In this document: positions 9,194-18,132 of the stretch, piece by piece
How the letters are laid out: the number at the start of each line of letters is the position of its first letter
How positions within the stretch are numbered: the first letter of the stretch is position 1
Source: Planococcus plakortidis
GTDB lineage: Bacteria > Bacillota > Bacilli > Bacillales_A > Planococcaceae
Reading direction: 5' to 3'
NCBI RefSeq assembly: GCF_001687605.2
Contig: NZ_CP016539.2
Coordinates: forward strand, 2,820,501 to 2,884,500
DNA: 64,000 nt
Position numbers and translations under genes: made by a program
The notes under the pieces: generated by a model
Told to the model about the DNA's origin: nothing
The model's database searches: none
Seen by the model: the letters and a program-made list of their open reading frames with translations, nothing else

Positions 9194-9736
9194 TTATTTT
9201 TTTGTTGTGCCATCATTTGAAGATTTGCCAGAAGAGGAACCATTTTCCGGATTTTTTTTCAACGACTCTGTATACGTGGTGTTGCCGCCGAATGCGCCGC
9301 CGCTTGGTTGATCAGATTGTGAAGAAGAACCGGCAGACGAGAACGGGTCTTTATTACCCGGAGCTGTCGTTTTGTTGGCTGAAGAATCCGGGCCTTTCGT
9401 TTCGCCGACTTCATCCTGGACGGTCTTGTTCGCTTGGTCGAGCGTGTCTTTTTCCTTATCCATCATTTGCTGCTGCTTTTCGATGGTCGTCTTGACCGTT
9501 TCGACCGCTTTGTTGATATGGGGCTTCACTTTATCGACCATGCCGCCCGATTGTTCATTGAAGCGATCTAAATTCTTCTTGATATTTTCTTTCATGTCGG
9601 CCGTGTTCATCGAAGAACCGCTTGTATTTTGCGTATTGCCAGTTTCCGATTTTTTCTGGGTCATTGCTGCCCCGATTGCGGCCCCTACCCCGAGCAATAC
9701 GAGCTTACTGAAAAATCCGCCTGATTTCCGTGCCAT
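9194..9736 (-). CDS. YtxH-like membrane-anchored protein, low-complexity tail
   Basis: 180 aa. One N-terminal hydrophobic segment, GFFSKLVLLGVGAAIGAAMT (residues 7-26), has the Gly/Ala-rich pattern of YtxH-type general stress proteins. A predicted helical stretch follows (residues about 48-105, NIKKNLDRFNEQ... to DTLDQANKTVQDE), then a Ser/Gly/Asn/Thr-rich unstructured tail ending in Lys-Lys. No enzyme motif is visible. The start ATG at 9736 has GGAGGAGATCATAGA before it. A sigma-B-like promoter candidate lies at 9781-9806. The function is unknown; YtxH proteins are linked to stress in Bacillus, so a stress role is inference. Confidence 0.7.
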   Translation of the reverse strand: MARKSGGFFSKLVLLGVGAAIGAAMTQKKSETGNTQNTSGSSMNTADMKENIKKNLDRFNEQSGGMVDKVKPHINKAVETVKTTIEKQQQMMDKEKDTLDQANKTVQDEVGETKGPDSSANKTTAPGNKDPFSSAGSSSQSDQPSGGAFGGNTTYTESLKKNPENGSSSGKSSNDGTTKK

Positions 9737-9780
9737 TCTATGATCTCCTCCTTCATTGGATAAAACTTAGTGTAGTAAGT

Positions 9781-9806
9781 ATAGACGGAATTGCCTATTT
9801 TCAAAC
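9781..9806 (-). promoter_or_regulatory. Possible sigma-B promoter of the YtxH-like gene
   Basis: On the minus strand GTTTGA, a 14-bp spacer, then GTCTAT. The -35 fits the sigma-B consensus (GTTTAA), but the -10 matches GGGTAT only partly. Confidence 0.3.
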
Positions 9807-9828
9807 ATCGCTTCCTAGAAAAAGAAAA

Positions 9829-9857
9829 AGACACCCTTGTGGAAGAGCGTCTTTTAC
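9829..9857 (-). terminator. Terminator of the HD-GYP gene
   Basis: The hairpin AAAGACGCTCTTCC...GGGTGTCTTT is followed on the minus strand by TTTTCTTTTTC. The TAA stop of the gene lies at the foot of the stem. Confidence 0.75.
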
Positions 9858-10768
9858 GGCGTATCTATTAATTTGCCCTCTTCCATCAAGACTTGCTTGA
9901 ATGCTTTTACGACTTCTTCATCATATTGGATGCCGATCAGCCGCTCAAGTTCCTCCATCGCATACTGGGCGGTGAATGCAGAACGATAAGCACGGTCTTC
10001 CGTCATCGCGTCGAACGTATCGCAAACACCGATGATTTTCGCCTCGATCAGGATTTCATCGCCTTTCAAGCCGAATGGGTATCCGCGCCCGTTCACCCGT
10101 TCGTGATGCTGCTCGACGATGTCGGCGATGTCCTTATAAGGCGTATCGCGAATCATATCAGCCCCGTCTCCCGGATGTTTTTTCACCAAGTCGAATTCCT
10201 CGTCCGTCAATTTGGAAGGCTTTTTCAAAATTTCTTCAGGAATATTGATTTTGCCGATATCGTGAAGGATGGAGGCGAGAAATAATGATTCCATATGGTC
10301 TCTAGTTAATTTCAACTTTGCAGCAGTTTTTACTGCATAATTAGCTACTCGGGCACTGTGGTTAAAAGTATACCGGTCCTTTTGCTCAACTTTTTCGCCA
10401 ATCTTCCGTAGCTCTTCAATGATTTTGCTTAAATAATGAAATACGGGAGCAGTAGAGACTGAGAATAATGTCACTGTTTCTATGACCTTAAAAGAAACGG
10501 GGACTTCTAATTCATTGCACGAAAAGAATCCATCCTTGTTTAATGTAATGATGTTCCCTTCTACTTCTGCCTGAATCTCTCCGTCTAGTATATAGTAAAA
10601 TTCATGAGCATCAGCAACTTCACTTGGAAAAAGGATAAAGCTATTGTCTTTAAGAATTGTTTGTTTAAGGAGTTCTAAGCCACCCCCTCGTCCTAATAAA
10701 GACAAAGTAGTGGTATCATTTTCAATCTTTTCCAGATAGTTCCCCTTCAATATATCCAAGCCTCTCAC
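9854..10768 (-). CDS. HD-GYP domain phosphohydrolase with N-terminal cNMP/cupin-like sensor
   Basis: 304 aa. The C-terminal half is an HD-GYP domain: HSARVANYA, the metal-binding LASILHDIGKINIPEEIL and HHERVNGRGYPFGLKGDEI. Such domains degrade cyclic di-GMP or act on other nucleotides. The first 120 residues (FYYILDGEIQAEVEGN...) resemble a small beta-barrel sensor of cNMP-binding or cupin type, so the protein probably couples a ligand to second-messenger turnover. I start at a GTG (10768) with AAGGGA 9 nt upstream. The earlier in-frame ATG at 10822 lies inside the terminator hairpin of the preceding gene. Base use changes inside the gene: the sensor half is AT-rich and the enzyme half GC-rich, which suggests a domain swap. 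Confidence 0.82.
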   Translation of the reverse strand: MRGLDILKGNYLEKIENDTTTLSLLGRGGGLELLKQTILKDNSFILFPSEVADAHEFYYILDGEIQAEVEGNIITLNKDGFFSCNELEVPVSFKVIETVTLFSVSTAPVFHYLSKIIEELRKIGEKVEQKDRYTFNHSARVANYAVKTAAKLKLTRDHMESLFLASILHDIGKINIPEEILKKPSKLTDEEFDLVKKHPGDGADMIRDTPYKDIADIVEQHHERVNGRGYPFGLKGDEILIEAKIIGVCDTFDAMTEDRAYRSAFTAQYAMEELERLIGIQYDEEVVKAFKQVLMEEGKLIDTP

Positions 10769-10786
10769 ACATTCACTTCCCTTATA

Positions 10787-10822
10787 TAAAAAAAATGAGA
10801 GCAAAGTTACCTCTACTCTCAT
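10787..10822 (-). terminator. Terminator of the secreted 156-aa protein gene
   Basis: ATGAGAG/CTCTCAT arms with a 14-nt loop are followed on the minus strand by eight T. It lies between the secreted-protein gene and the HD-GYP gene. Confidence 0.75.
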
Positions 10823-10854
10823 ACTACTCTTTTTATAAGATATCTACAATATTC

Positions 10855-11325
10855 TTACCAAGAAACTACTACGATTGGGTCGATTTTAGCCGTCTTGTCG
10901 GCAAAATCTTCTTCAACCAGGACGATGTCCGCCACGATTCCTGATGCAGTGGCACGTTCAATTCCTTCTAACGTAATTTCTTCAGCTTTTTTCTGCAATG
11001 CTTTAATCAATTGCGCGATTTCTTCTTCGTAATTTGCCGTAAGTTCGGCTTGTTTCGCCTCGTCTTCTTCAGAAGCTAAGTTATTGAGATATTCCTCATG
11101 CAGCTCAGCGGCTTTTTCTTGGTTTTTGACAATTTCAGCCTCGATTTTTGCATTGACGCTATTGATGTCTTTGATCGCTGCCTGGGTTTCTTCGCTCATC
11201 CCTTCCTCAATTTCATAGTAAGGTACTTCTGATACTACCAACAGTTCTTCCGCGAAAGCCCCGTTAGCCAGCGATAAAATCATTAGGAATGACAAAGTGA
11301 CAGCTGCAATACTTTTCTTGAACAT
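10855..11325 (-). CDS. Secreted protein of unknown function
   Basis: 156 aa. A clear Sec signal peptide (MFKKSIAAVTLSFLMILSLANGAFA, cleavage before EELLV) is followed by an acidic, strongly helical region of about 90 residues (EETQAAIKDINSVNAKIEAEIVK onwards) rich in Glu, Ala and Lys, probably a coiled coil. It ends VVVSW. I do not recognise a family. The ATG at 11325 is chosen because AGGAGG ends 7 nt upstream; an in-frame ATG 6 codons earlier overlaps that site. The gene is more AT-rich than its neighbours. It precedes the HD-GYP gene, but a terminator stands between them. Confidence 0.75.
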   Translation of the reverse strand: MFKKSIAAVTLSFLMILSLANGAFAEELLVVSEVPYYEIEEGMSEETQAAIKDINSVNAKIEAEIVKNQEKAAELHEEYLNNLASEEDEAKQAELTANYEEEIAQLIKALQKKAEEITLEGIERATASGIVADIVLVEEDFADKTAKIDPIVVVSW

Positions 11326-11512
11326 TAAATTTCCTCCTGACATTTGGCAAAATTCGTAGGTTATGAATACTTGTTATGTGCATACACCAGCTTAACCATA
11401 GTCCTACACTGACTAGTATATATAAACCAGGACTTTCGCACAATACGAATGTAAAAATTAACAAAGAATAAATATTTGTATTTTCTGAAATTTTTCGTTT
11501 TATTGCGTCATA

Positions 11513-11543
11513 AAAGCCTGCAATTAAAAATTGCAGGCTTTTT
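11513..11543 (-). terminator. Terminator of gltD
   Basis: The stem AAAGCCTGCAATT/AATTGCAGGCTTT with T-rich flanks on both sides lies 20 bp past the gltD stop. It may also work from the other strand. The rest of 11326-11512 shows no gene. Confidence 0.85.
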
Positions 11544-11562
11544 CCATTCGCTTCTATTTTCT

Positions 11563-13050
11563 TTAAGGCAATACGGTACTGCCCATCAAATAACGGTCGC
11601 ATTCCCGTGCGGCTTCACGGCCTTCATTGATCGCCCAGACGATCAAGCTCTGGCCCCTGCGCATATCGCCCGCCGCAAAGATGCCTTCGACATTAGTGCG
11701 GTAATCGCCGTATTCGGCTTTGACGCGTGAATTGGCATGCGTTTCCACATTCAACTGGTCGATCAAAAGCTGTTCCGGCCCGCTGAACCCGATAGCGATC
11801 AAGATCAGGTCCGCTTTCCATACTTTTTCCGTACCCGGGATTTCCTCGCGGATGCGGTTGCCTTCTTCATCGATCTTCAACTTGACATTGACAGTGTGAA
11901 CTTCTTTGACATGCCCATTTTCATCCCCGACGAATTTTTTCGTCATGACCGCATATGCACGCGGGTCATCGCCGAAAGTTGCAGCTGCTTCTTTATGGCC
12001 GTATTCTACGCGGTGGATTTTCGGGTATTGCGGCCAAGGATTGCCTTTTTCGTCACGGATGGCGCCTTTTTTATCGTAGACATCGAATTGCACAAGGCTC
12101 TTGCAGCCATGGCGCACGGAGGTTGCGAGACAGTCCGTCCCCGTGTCGCCGCCGCCGATGACAATGACGTCTTTTCCTTTTGCAGAGATATAATTGCCGT
12201 CTTCCAAATCGGAGTCGAGCAAGCTTTTCGTGCTGGAATGGAGGAAGTCCATCGCGAAATGAACGCCTTCCAAGTCACGCCCTGCGACGTCAATATTGCG
12301 GTGGACAGTCGCCCCGGTCGCCATGATGACCGAATCGAAATCATCGCGCAATTTCGTTGCAGGATAGTTCTTGCCGACTTCGACATTCGTCACGAATGTG
12401 ATGCCTTCCTGCTCGAGGATTTTGACGCGGCGCATAACCATATCGTACGGCAATTTCATTTCAGGGATACCATACGTCAGCAAGCCGCCGACGCGGTCGC
12501 TTTTCTCGAAGACGGTCACGGTATGGCCCGCTTTGTTCAATTGGGCTGCCGCTGCCAGGCCTGCAGGGCCCGATCCGACAACCGCCACTTTTTTGCCGGT
12601 GCGCTGTTTCGGCGGTTCCGGCACGACCCAGCCTTCCGCAAATCCGCGTTCGATGATCGAGCGTTCGACCGTGCGGATGGCGACAGGCGGTTCGTTGATG
12701 CCGAGCACACAAGCCCCTTCACACGGCGCCGGGCAAGCGACGCCGGTGAATTCCGGGAAATTATTCTTCAGATGTTCCCGGTGAAGCGCTTCTTTCCACT
12801 GCCCCCGGTAAACGAGGTCGTTCCATTCCGGAATCAAGTGATTGACCGGGCATCCGGTCGTCCCGTTGTCGAGATCCATGCCCGTCTGGCAGGTCGGGAC
12901 GCCGCAATCCATGCAACGCGCCCCTTGCTTTTGTACTTCCTGTTCAGATAGCGGGATCGTGTAATCTTTCCAGTCATGCGTCCGCTCTGCGGGATCGCGT
13001 TCTTTTACAGTCTGTCGGTCATATTCCATAAATCCGGTTATCTTCCCCAT
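11563..13050 (-). CDS. gltD: Glutamate synthase (NADPH) small subunit
   Basis: A 495-aa flavoprotein that passes electrons from NADPH to the large subunit during conversion of glutamine and 2-oxoglutarate to two glutamates. The N-terminus carries the [4Fe-4S] cysteines ([12 protein letters not shown], then [12 protein letters not shown] and [11 protein letters not shown]). FAD binding follows at [17 protein letters not shown], with [21 protein letters not shown] binding is at [13 protein letters not shown], and a late [16 protein letters not shown] closes the FAD site. It is the second gene of the operon, 63 bp after the large-subunit gene. Bacillus subtilis names this subunit gltB; the symbol gltD follows E. 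coli. Length and motifs are complete. Confidence 0.97.
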   Translation of the reverse strand: MGKITGFMEYDRQTVKERDPAERTHDWKDYTIPLSEQEVQKQGARCMDCGVPTCQTGMDLDNGTTGCPVNHLIPEWNDLVYRGQWKEALHREHLKNNFPEFTGVACPAPCEGACVLGINEPPVAIRTVERSIIERGFAEGWVVPEPPKQRTGKKVAVVGSGPAGLAAAAQLNKAGHTVTVFEKSDRVGGLLTYGIPEMKLPYDMVMRRVKILEQEGITFVTNVEVGKNYPATKLRDDFDSVIMATGATVHRNIDVAGRDLEGVHFAMDFLHSSTKSLLDSDLEDGNYISAKGKDVIVIGGGDTGTDCLATSVRHGCKSLVQFDVYDKKGAIRDEKGNPWPQYPKIHRVEYGHKEAAATFGDDPRAYAVMTKKFVGDENGHVKEVHTVNVKLKIDEEGNRIREEIPGTEKVWKADLILIAIGFSGPEQLLIDQLNVETHANSRVKAEYGDYRTNVEGIFAAGDMRRGQSLIVWAINEGREAARECDRYLMGSTVLP

Positions 13051-13113
13051 CGTTTCCCTCCAGTTCGCATATTTTCAAGCTTCTCTCTATGACAGGCCGC
13101 TTTGCCGGCGCTG

Positions 13114-16100
13114 TTACTTGCCAGCCGAAGCCATTTTGCTTTCTTCGAATGCGGCCATTTCAGCATCGAATTTCGCCATGCCGCTATCCTGCAGCTTGCT
13201 GATGCGCTCGTTGATCTTCAAATAGGCTTTCGGAATGACGCGGACGAATTTGGCAGAAAGAATCTCCCAATGGTCCAATACACGTTTGCCGTTCAGGCTT
13301 CCTGTATAGCGGACATGGTTTTCAATCATCTCTTTCAATTCCGCGATTTCAACAGGATCTGCAAGCGGCTGCATATGGACCATTTCAGCGTTGCAGCGTG
13401 CACTGAATGTCTCTTCCTCATCAAGGACATAGGCGACCCCGCCAGACATGCCGGCCGCGAAGTTCTTGCCGGTATCCCCAAGAATGACGACGCGCCCGCC
13501 GGTCATATATTCACAGCCATGATCGCCGACGCCTTCGACGACAATCTTGGCGCCCGAATTTCTGACGGCGAAACGCTCGCCTGCCATGCCGTGGATATAC
13601 GCTTCCCCGGCTGATGCCCCGTAGAACGACACGTTGCCGATGATGATGTTCTTCTCAGGAAGGAATGTCGAATCCACGGCCGGCTTAACAATAATCTTGC
13701 CGCCCGATAGCCCTTTCCCGACAAAGTCGTTGGAGTCGCCGATCAATTTCAGCGTCATGCCTTTTGGAATGAAAGCACCAAAACTTTGCCCTGCAGAGCC
13801 TTGGAAATTGAATGTGATCGTGTCCTCCGGCAAGCCTTCCGCCCCGTACTTACGGGAGATGGCACTGCCGATGATCGTTCCGGTCGCGCGGTGGATGTTG
13901 CGGATGGCCGTCGATACTTCGACAGGTTCCCCTGTTTCAATCGCATTGCGGCAGCGCGGCAGGAGCTCCTGCACATCCAAGGTATGCTTCAATCCGTGGT
14001 CTTGCTTGACCGTCGCATAGCGGCCGACTTTTTCTGGCAGGTCCGGCTGATAGAGAAGCTGCGTCAAATCCAGCCCCTCCGCTTTCCAATGCTTGATCGC
14101 TGTATTCGTTTCGAGCACATCGGTGCGCCCGATCATTTCATTGATCGTGCGGAAGCCAAGCTCCGCCATCAGCTCGCGCGCTTCCATGGCGATAAAGCGC
14201 ATGAAGTTCGCGACGTGATCTGCTTCGCCTGTGTACTTTTTGCGCAGTTCCGGGTTTTGCGTCGCAATCCCGACCGGGCATGTATCCAAATGGCAGACGC
14301 GCATCATGACGCATCCGAGGACGACGAGCGGCGCGGTTGAGAAGCCATATTCTTCTGCCCCGAGAAGCGCTGCCGTGACGACATCGCGTCCGGTCATCAT
14401 CTTGCCGTCCGTTTCGACGACGATGCGGTCGCGCAGGCCATTCAAGAGCAGCGTCTGATGCGTTTCGGCAAGGCCAATTTCCCATGGCAAACCGGTATGC
14501 TTCAAGCTCGTTTTCGGAGCAGCGCCCGTGCCGCCGTCATAACCGCTGATCAAGACAAGATCCGCACGGCCTTTCGCAACGCCTGCTGCGATTGTGCCGA
14601 CACCGACTGCTGACACCAATTTCACGCTGATGCGCGCACGCGGATTGGCGTTTTTCAAGTTGAAGATCAGCTCCGCTAAATCCTCGATCGAATAGATGTC
14701 GTGGTGTGGCGGCGGTGAAATCAATTCAACGCCGGTCGTCGAACCGCGCACTTCCGCAATCCACGGATAGACTTTCTTGCCTGGCAAATGGCCGCCTTCT
14801 CCAGGCTTCGCCCCTTGTGCGACTTTAATCTGGATTTCATCCGCATTGACCAGATAATGGCTTGTGACACCGAAGCGCCCGGATGCGACTTGCTTGATGG
14901 CGCTTCTTCGGCTGTCGCCGTTGTCGTCCGGAATGAAGCGTGACACTTCTTCGCCGCCTTCACCGGAGTTGCTGCGGCCGCCGATTTTATTCATCGCGAT
15001 TGCCAATGCTTCGTGGGCTTCTTTACTGATCGACCCATAAGACATCGCGCCGGTCTTGAAGCGTGCGCAGATCTCCTCGACCGTTTCGACTTCTTCGATC
15101 GGCACCGGCGTGCGTTCCTTGAATTTCAATAAGCCGCGCAATGACTGGAGATTGGCTTTTTCATCCGTCAACAGTTTCGAGTACTTGCGGAATGTATCGT
15201 AATTGTTCGTCCGGCACGCCTGTTGAAGCGTGTGGATCGTCATCGGGTTGTATTGATGGTCTTCGCCGTTTTCACGGTATTGGTATTCATCGCCTGATTC
15301 CAGTGCCGGATCTGCCCCTTCGCGTTCCGGATAAGCAGACGCGTGGCGCAGCAGCACTTCCTTAGCGATGATATCGATTCCGATGCCGCCAAGGCGCGAT
15401 GAGGTGCGCGTGAAGTATTTATCGATAACGTCCATGCGGATCCCGATCGCTTCGAAAATCTGCGCGCCCCGGTAACTTTGTATGGTGGATATCCCCATTT
15501 TAGACAATATCTTGATGATTCCATCTGTAACAGCTTGCACGTAGCTCGCTTCGGCTTGTTCGACATTCATGCCGTGGATGTCGTCTTTCGCCACCAGATC
15601 TTCGATCGATTCGAATGCCAGATAAGGGTTGATCCCTTCCGCACCGTACCCGATCAGCATCGCAAAATGATGTACTTCACGCGGTTCCGCAGACTCGAGC
15701 AGGATGCTCATGCGCGTCCGCGTGCCTTTGCGGATCAAGTGATGATGAAGGCCGGATACCGCTAGCAATGCAGGGATCGCCGCATGTTCCTTGTCAACGC
15801 CCCGGTCGGATAGGATGACGAGTGTCGCGCCTTGTTCGATGGCCTTGTCCGCTTCCGCAAATACCGCTTCCAAGCGGGCTTCCATCGCTTCTGCGCCTCC
15901 ATCCGCTTTAAACAGGATCGGCAAAGTGACAGCCTTGAATTCCGGCAAGTTCTGCTGGCGCAGTCTTTCAAGCTCCGCATTCAACAGTACCGGCGTTTCG
16001 AGTCGGATATGGCGGGCGCTTTCCGGTTTCGGATCCACCAAATTGCCTTCTGCGCCGATTGTCGTCCGCGCAGCCGTGATGATCTGCTCGCGGATGGCGT

Positions 16101-17697
16101 CGATCGGCGGGTTGGTGACTTGTGCAAACAATTGCTTGAAATAGTTATACAAAAGCTGCGGTTTTTTCGACAGGACCGCAAGCGGCGAATCATACCCCAT
16201 CGAGCCGACCGGATCTTTCCCGTCGGATGCCAGCGGTTTGATGATTTTCTGGACTTCTTCCTGTGTATAGCCGAAAGCGAGCTGTTGCTTCAACAAGCCT
16301 TCGCCATTTGGGTGCATAGCTTCTTTCGGTTCCGGCAAATCACCCAAATCGAGCAAGTTATTTTCGACCCAGTCTTTATAAGGAAGCTCGGATGCAATCT
16401 GCATCTTGATTTCGTCATCCGGGATGATCTTGCCGGCTTCGAGGTCGACCAAGAGCATCTTCCCTGGGCGCAGGCGGTCCTTATAGATGATGTCATCGGA
16501 AAAGATGTCGAGTGCGCCGACTTCCGAGCCGAGCACGATCATGCCGCTTTTTGTAATATAATAGCGCGCCGGGCGCAGGCCATTGCGGTCGAGACACGCT
16601 GCAATCTGGCGGCCGTCGGTAAATACGAGTGCTGCCGGCCCGTCCCATGGCTCCATGAGCGTACTGTGGTATTCGTAGAAATCGCGTTTTTTCTTATTGA
16701 TCGATGTATCGTTGACCCATGGCTCCGGCACCATCATCATCGCCGTATGCGCCAGCGAACGGCCTGATAGGTGGAGGAATTCGAAGCAATTGTCGAACAT
16801 CGACGAATCGCTTCCGGTTTCATCGATGACCGGCAGGACTTTTTGCAGGTCCTGGTCATTGAAATAAGGGGATTCACAGGCAAGCTGGCGGGCTCTCATC
16901 CAGTTAACGTTTCCGCGAAGCGTATTGAATTCGCCGTTATGGATGGAGTAGCGGTTCGGGTGGGAACGCTGCCAGCTCGGGAAGGTATTCGTACTGAACC
17001 GTGAGTGGACGAGTGCCAACGCCGATTTGAATTCGGGATGGTTGAGGTCGATATAGAATGAATCCAGCTGTTCCGGGATGAGCATGCCTTTATAGACGAT
17101 CGTGCCGGCAGACAAGCTGCTGAAATAGACATCTTTGAACTCTTCCTGGCCGCCCATTTCCTGCTCGATGCGCTTGCGGATAATATACAAACGGCGCTCC
17201 AGATCCATGCGTGTCTCGAGATCCGCTGATGCGCCTATGAAGATTTGGCGAATGACCGGCTTGGTTTTCGCCGCGACATTCCCGACAAACGAATCGTTGA
17301 CGGGCACAGGTCGCCAGCCGAGTGCTTGTTGCCCTTCTTCTTCGACGATGCGCTGGATGATGTCCTTCGCTTTCATCCGGAGATCGTAATCCTGAGGCAT
17401 GAAGATCATGCCGATGCCGTACTTTCCTTCATCCGGCAGCGTGATTCCTTCTTTTTCACATTGCTTCAGGAAAAAGCGGTGCGGGATTTGCGTCAAAATG
17501 CCGGCGCCGTCCCCTGTACTCGTATCGGATGATTGGCCGCCCCGGTGCTCCAAGTTACAGAGGATATTCACTGCGTTCTGGACGATATTGTGGGATTTTC
17601 TTCCGTCTATATTAGCGATCATCCCGATGCCGCAAGCTTCATGCTCCTGGTCGGGATGATACAGTCCTTGTGCGATTGGATACTCTTTCTTTCTCAA
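13114..17697 (-). CDS. gltB: Glutamate synthase (NADPH) large subunit
   Basis: A 1,527-aa glutamate synthase alpha subunit. The N-terminal class II amidotransferase domain has its nucleophile Cys22 (EHEACGIG) exposed after removal of a short propeptide. A central domain follows, then the FMN/2-oxoglutarate synthase barrel ([17 protein letters not shown]), the 3Fe-4S cysteines ([15 protein letters not shown]) and the C-terminal GXGXG beta-helix ([21 protein letters not shown]). It releases ammonia from glutamine and channels it to 2-oxoglutarate. I start at TTG 17697 because AAGGAGG stands 8 nt upstream; the earlier ATG at 17721 overlaps that site. An upstream promoter and a perfect cre site suggest carbon control. 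Known as gltA in Bacillus subtilis. The usual divergent gltC is absent. Confidence 0.97.
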   Translation of the reverse strand: MRKKEYPIAQGLYHPDQEHEACGIGMIANIDGRKSHNIVQNAVNILCNLEHRGGQSSDTSTGDGAGILTQIPHRFFLKQCEKEGITLPDEGKYGIGMIFMPQDYDLRMKAKDIIQRIVEEEGQQALGWRPVPVNDSFVGNVAAKTKPVIRQIFIGASADLETRMDLERRLYIIRKRIEQEMGGQEEFKDVYFSSLSAGTIVYKGMLIPEQLDSFYIDLNHPEFKSALALVHSRFSTNTFPSWQRSHPNRYSIHNGEFNTLRGNVNWMRARQLACESPYFNDQDLQKVLPVIDETGSDSSMFDNCFEFLHLSGRSLAHTAMMMVPEPWVNDTSINKKKRDFYEYHSTLMEPWDGPAALVFTDGRQIAACLDRNGLRPARYYITKSGMIVLGSEVGALDIFSDDIIYKDRLRPGKMLLVDLEAGKIIPDDEIKMQIASELPYKDWVENNLLDLGDLPEPKEAMHPNGEGLLKQQLAFGYTQEEVQKIIKPLASDGKDPVGSMGYDSPLAVLSKKPQLLYNYFKQLFAQVTNPPIDAIREQIITAARTTIGAEGNLVDPKPESARHIRLETPVLLNAELERLRQQNLPEFKAVTLPILFKADGGAEAMEARLEAVFAEADKAIEQGATLVILSDRGVDKEHAAIPALLAVSGLHHHLIRKGTRTRMSILLESAEPREVHHFAMLIGYGAEGINPYLAFESIEDLVAKDDIHGMNVEQAEASYVQAVTDGIIKILSKMGISTIQSYRGAQIFEAIGIRMDVIDKYFTRTSSRLGGIGIDIIAKEVLLRHASAYPEREGADPALESGDEYQYRENGEDHQYNPMTIHTLQQACRTNNYDTFRKYSKLLTDEKANLQSLRGLLKFKERTPVPIEEVETVEEICARFKTGAMSYGSISKEAHEALAIAMNKIGGRSNSGEGGEEVSRFIPDDNGDSRRSAIKQVASGRFGVTSHYLVNADEIQIKVAQGAKPGEGGHLPGKKVYPWIAEVRGSTTGVELISPPPHHDIYSIEDLAELIFNLKNANPRARISVKLVSAVGVGTIAAGVAKGRADLVLISGYDGGTGAAPKTSLKHTGLPWEIGLAETHQTLLLNGLRDRIVVETDGKMMTGRDVVTAALLGAEEYGFSTAPLVVLGCVMMRVCHLDTCPVGIATQNPELRKKYTGEADHVANFMRFIAMEARELMAELGFRTINEMIGRTDVLETNTAIKHWKAEGLDLTQLLYQPDLPEKVGRYATVKQDHGLKHTLDVQELLPRCRNAIETGEPVEVSTAIRNIHRATGTIIGSAISRKYGAEGLPEDTITFNFQGSAGQSFGAFIPKGMTLKLIGDSNDFVGKGLSGGKIIVKPAVDSTFLPEKNIIIGNVSFYGASAGEAYIHGMAGERFAVRNSGAKIVVEGVGDHGCEYMTGGRVVILGDTGKNFAAGMSGGVAYVLDEEETFSARCNAEMVHMQPLADPVEIAELKEMIENHVRYTGSLNGKRVLDHWEILSAKFVRVIPKAYLKINERISKLQDSGMAKFDAEMAAFEESKMASAGK

Positions 17698-17742
17698 TAA
17701 AACCGCCTCCTTTTTACGCATTCATTGTCGTAATGTTTTGAT

Positions 17743-17772
17743 AGTATATCATATAATTGAATATATATACAA
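17743..17772 (-). promoter_or_regulatory. Sigma-A promoter of gltB-gltD
   Basis: On the minus strand TTGTAT, an 18-bp spacer and TATACT lie about 45 bp before the start codon, in a very AT-rich stretch. Confidence 0.6.
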
Positions 17773-17834
17773 ATTAGATTAGTTAGAAAATTAATTCATG
17801 CATGAAGATTCATTGACATATCGACACTTTTTCT

Positions 17835-17848
17835 TGGAAACGCTTTCA
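17835..17848 (-). promoter_or_regulatory. Catabolite-responsive element (cre) upstream of gltB
   Basis: On the gltB strand TGAAAGCGTTTCCA fits the CcpA consensus TGWAARCGYTWNCW at all 14 positions. It lies about 65 bp upstream of the -35, a position more typical of activation than of roadblock repression. Confidence 0.65.
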
Positions 17849-17950
17849 CTTTACGCTATAACTAGGTTTTCTTTATTCGTTATTTATGCATATTAATACA
17901 GAAAACAAAGGACAGGAAGCATCTCTTCCCCACCCGGCCGCGCAGAAGCG

Positions 17951-17990
17951 AAAAAAAATAAACCGGGAAGAGCGCTCTGCCTTCCCGGTG
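17951..17990 (-). terminator. Terminator downstream of recQ
   Basis: An ACCGGGAAG/CTTCCCGGT stem is followed on the minus strand by TTTATTTTTTTT. It is 140 bp past the recQ stop; the stretch between shows no gene. Confidence 0.8.
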
Positions 17991-18132
17991 TTTGCTGGAT
18001 CGTTTGCTGATTCATCTATCGAAGCGTTTTTTTATTATCAGTCCACGAAAATGACAATGCAAGAATATTCGCCGGCCGACGATTCCTTGCCATTTCGCCG
18101 GCATGCCCCGACGGAAGCGGCTTATTAGGGAT

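Noticed and set aside
10769-10822. ATG at 10822 as start of the HD-GYP gene
   Set aside because: It is part of a terminator hairpin and lacks a ribosome site; GTG 10768 has one.
11737-12951. 404-codon open frame on the plus strand
   Set aside because: It is antisense to gltD, whose motifs are all intact on the minus strand.
16145-16152. Single TTATACAA in gltB
   Set aside because: Isolated and in coding sequence; no tandem partner.
15832-16767. 311-codon open frame on the plus strand
   Set aside because: It is antisense to gltB and shows no family motif or ribosome site.
17886-18128. Small 80-codon frame between gltB and recQ
   Set aside because: It overlaps the terminator stem at 17951-17990, has no ribosome site and its product looks random.
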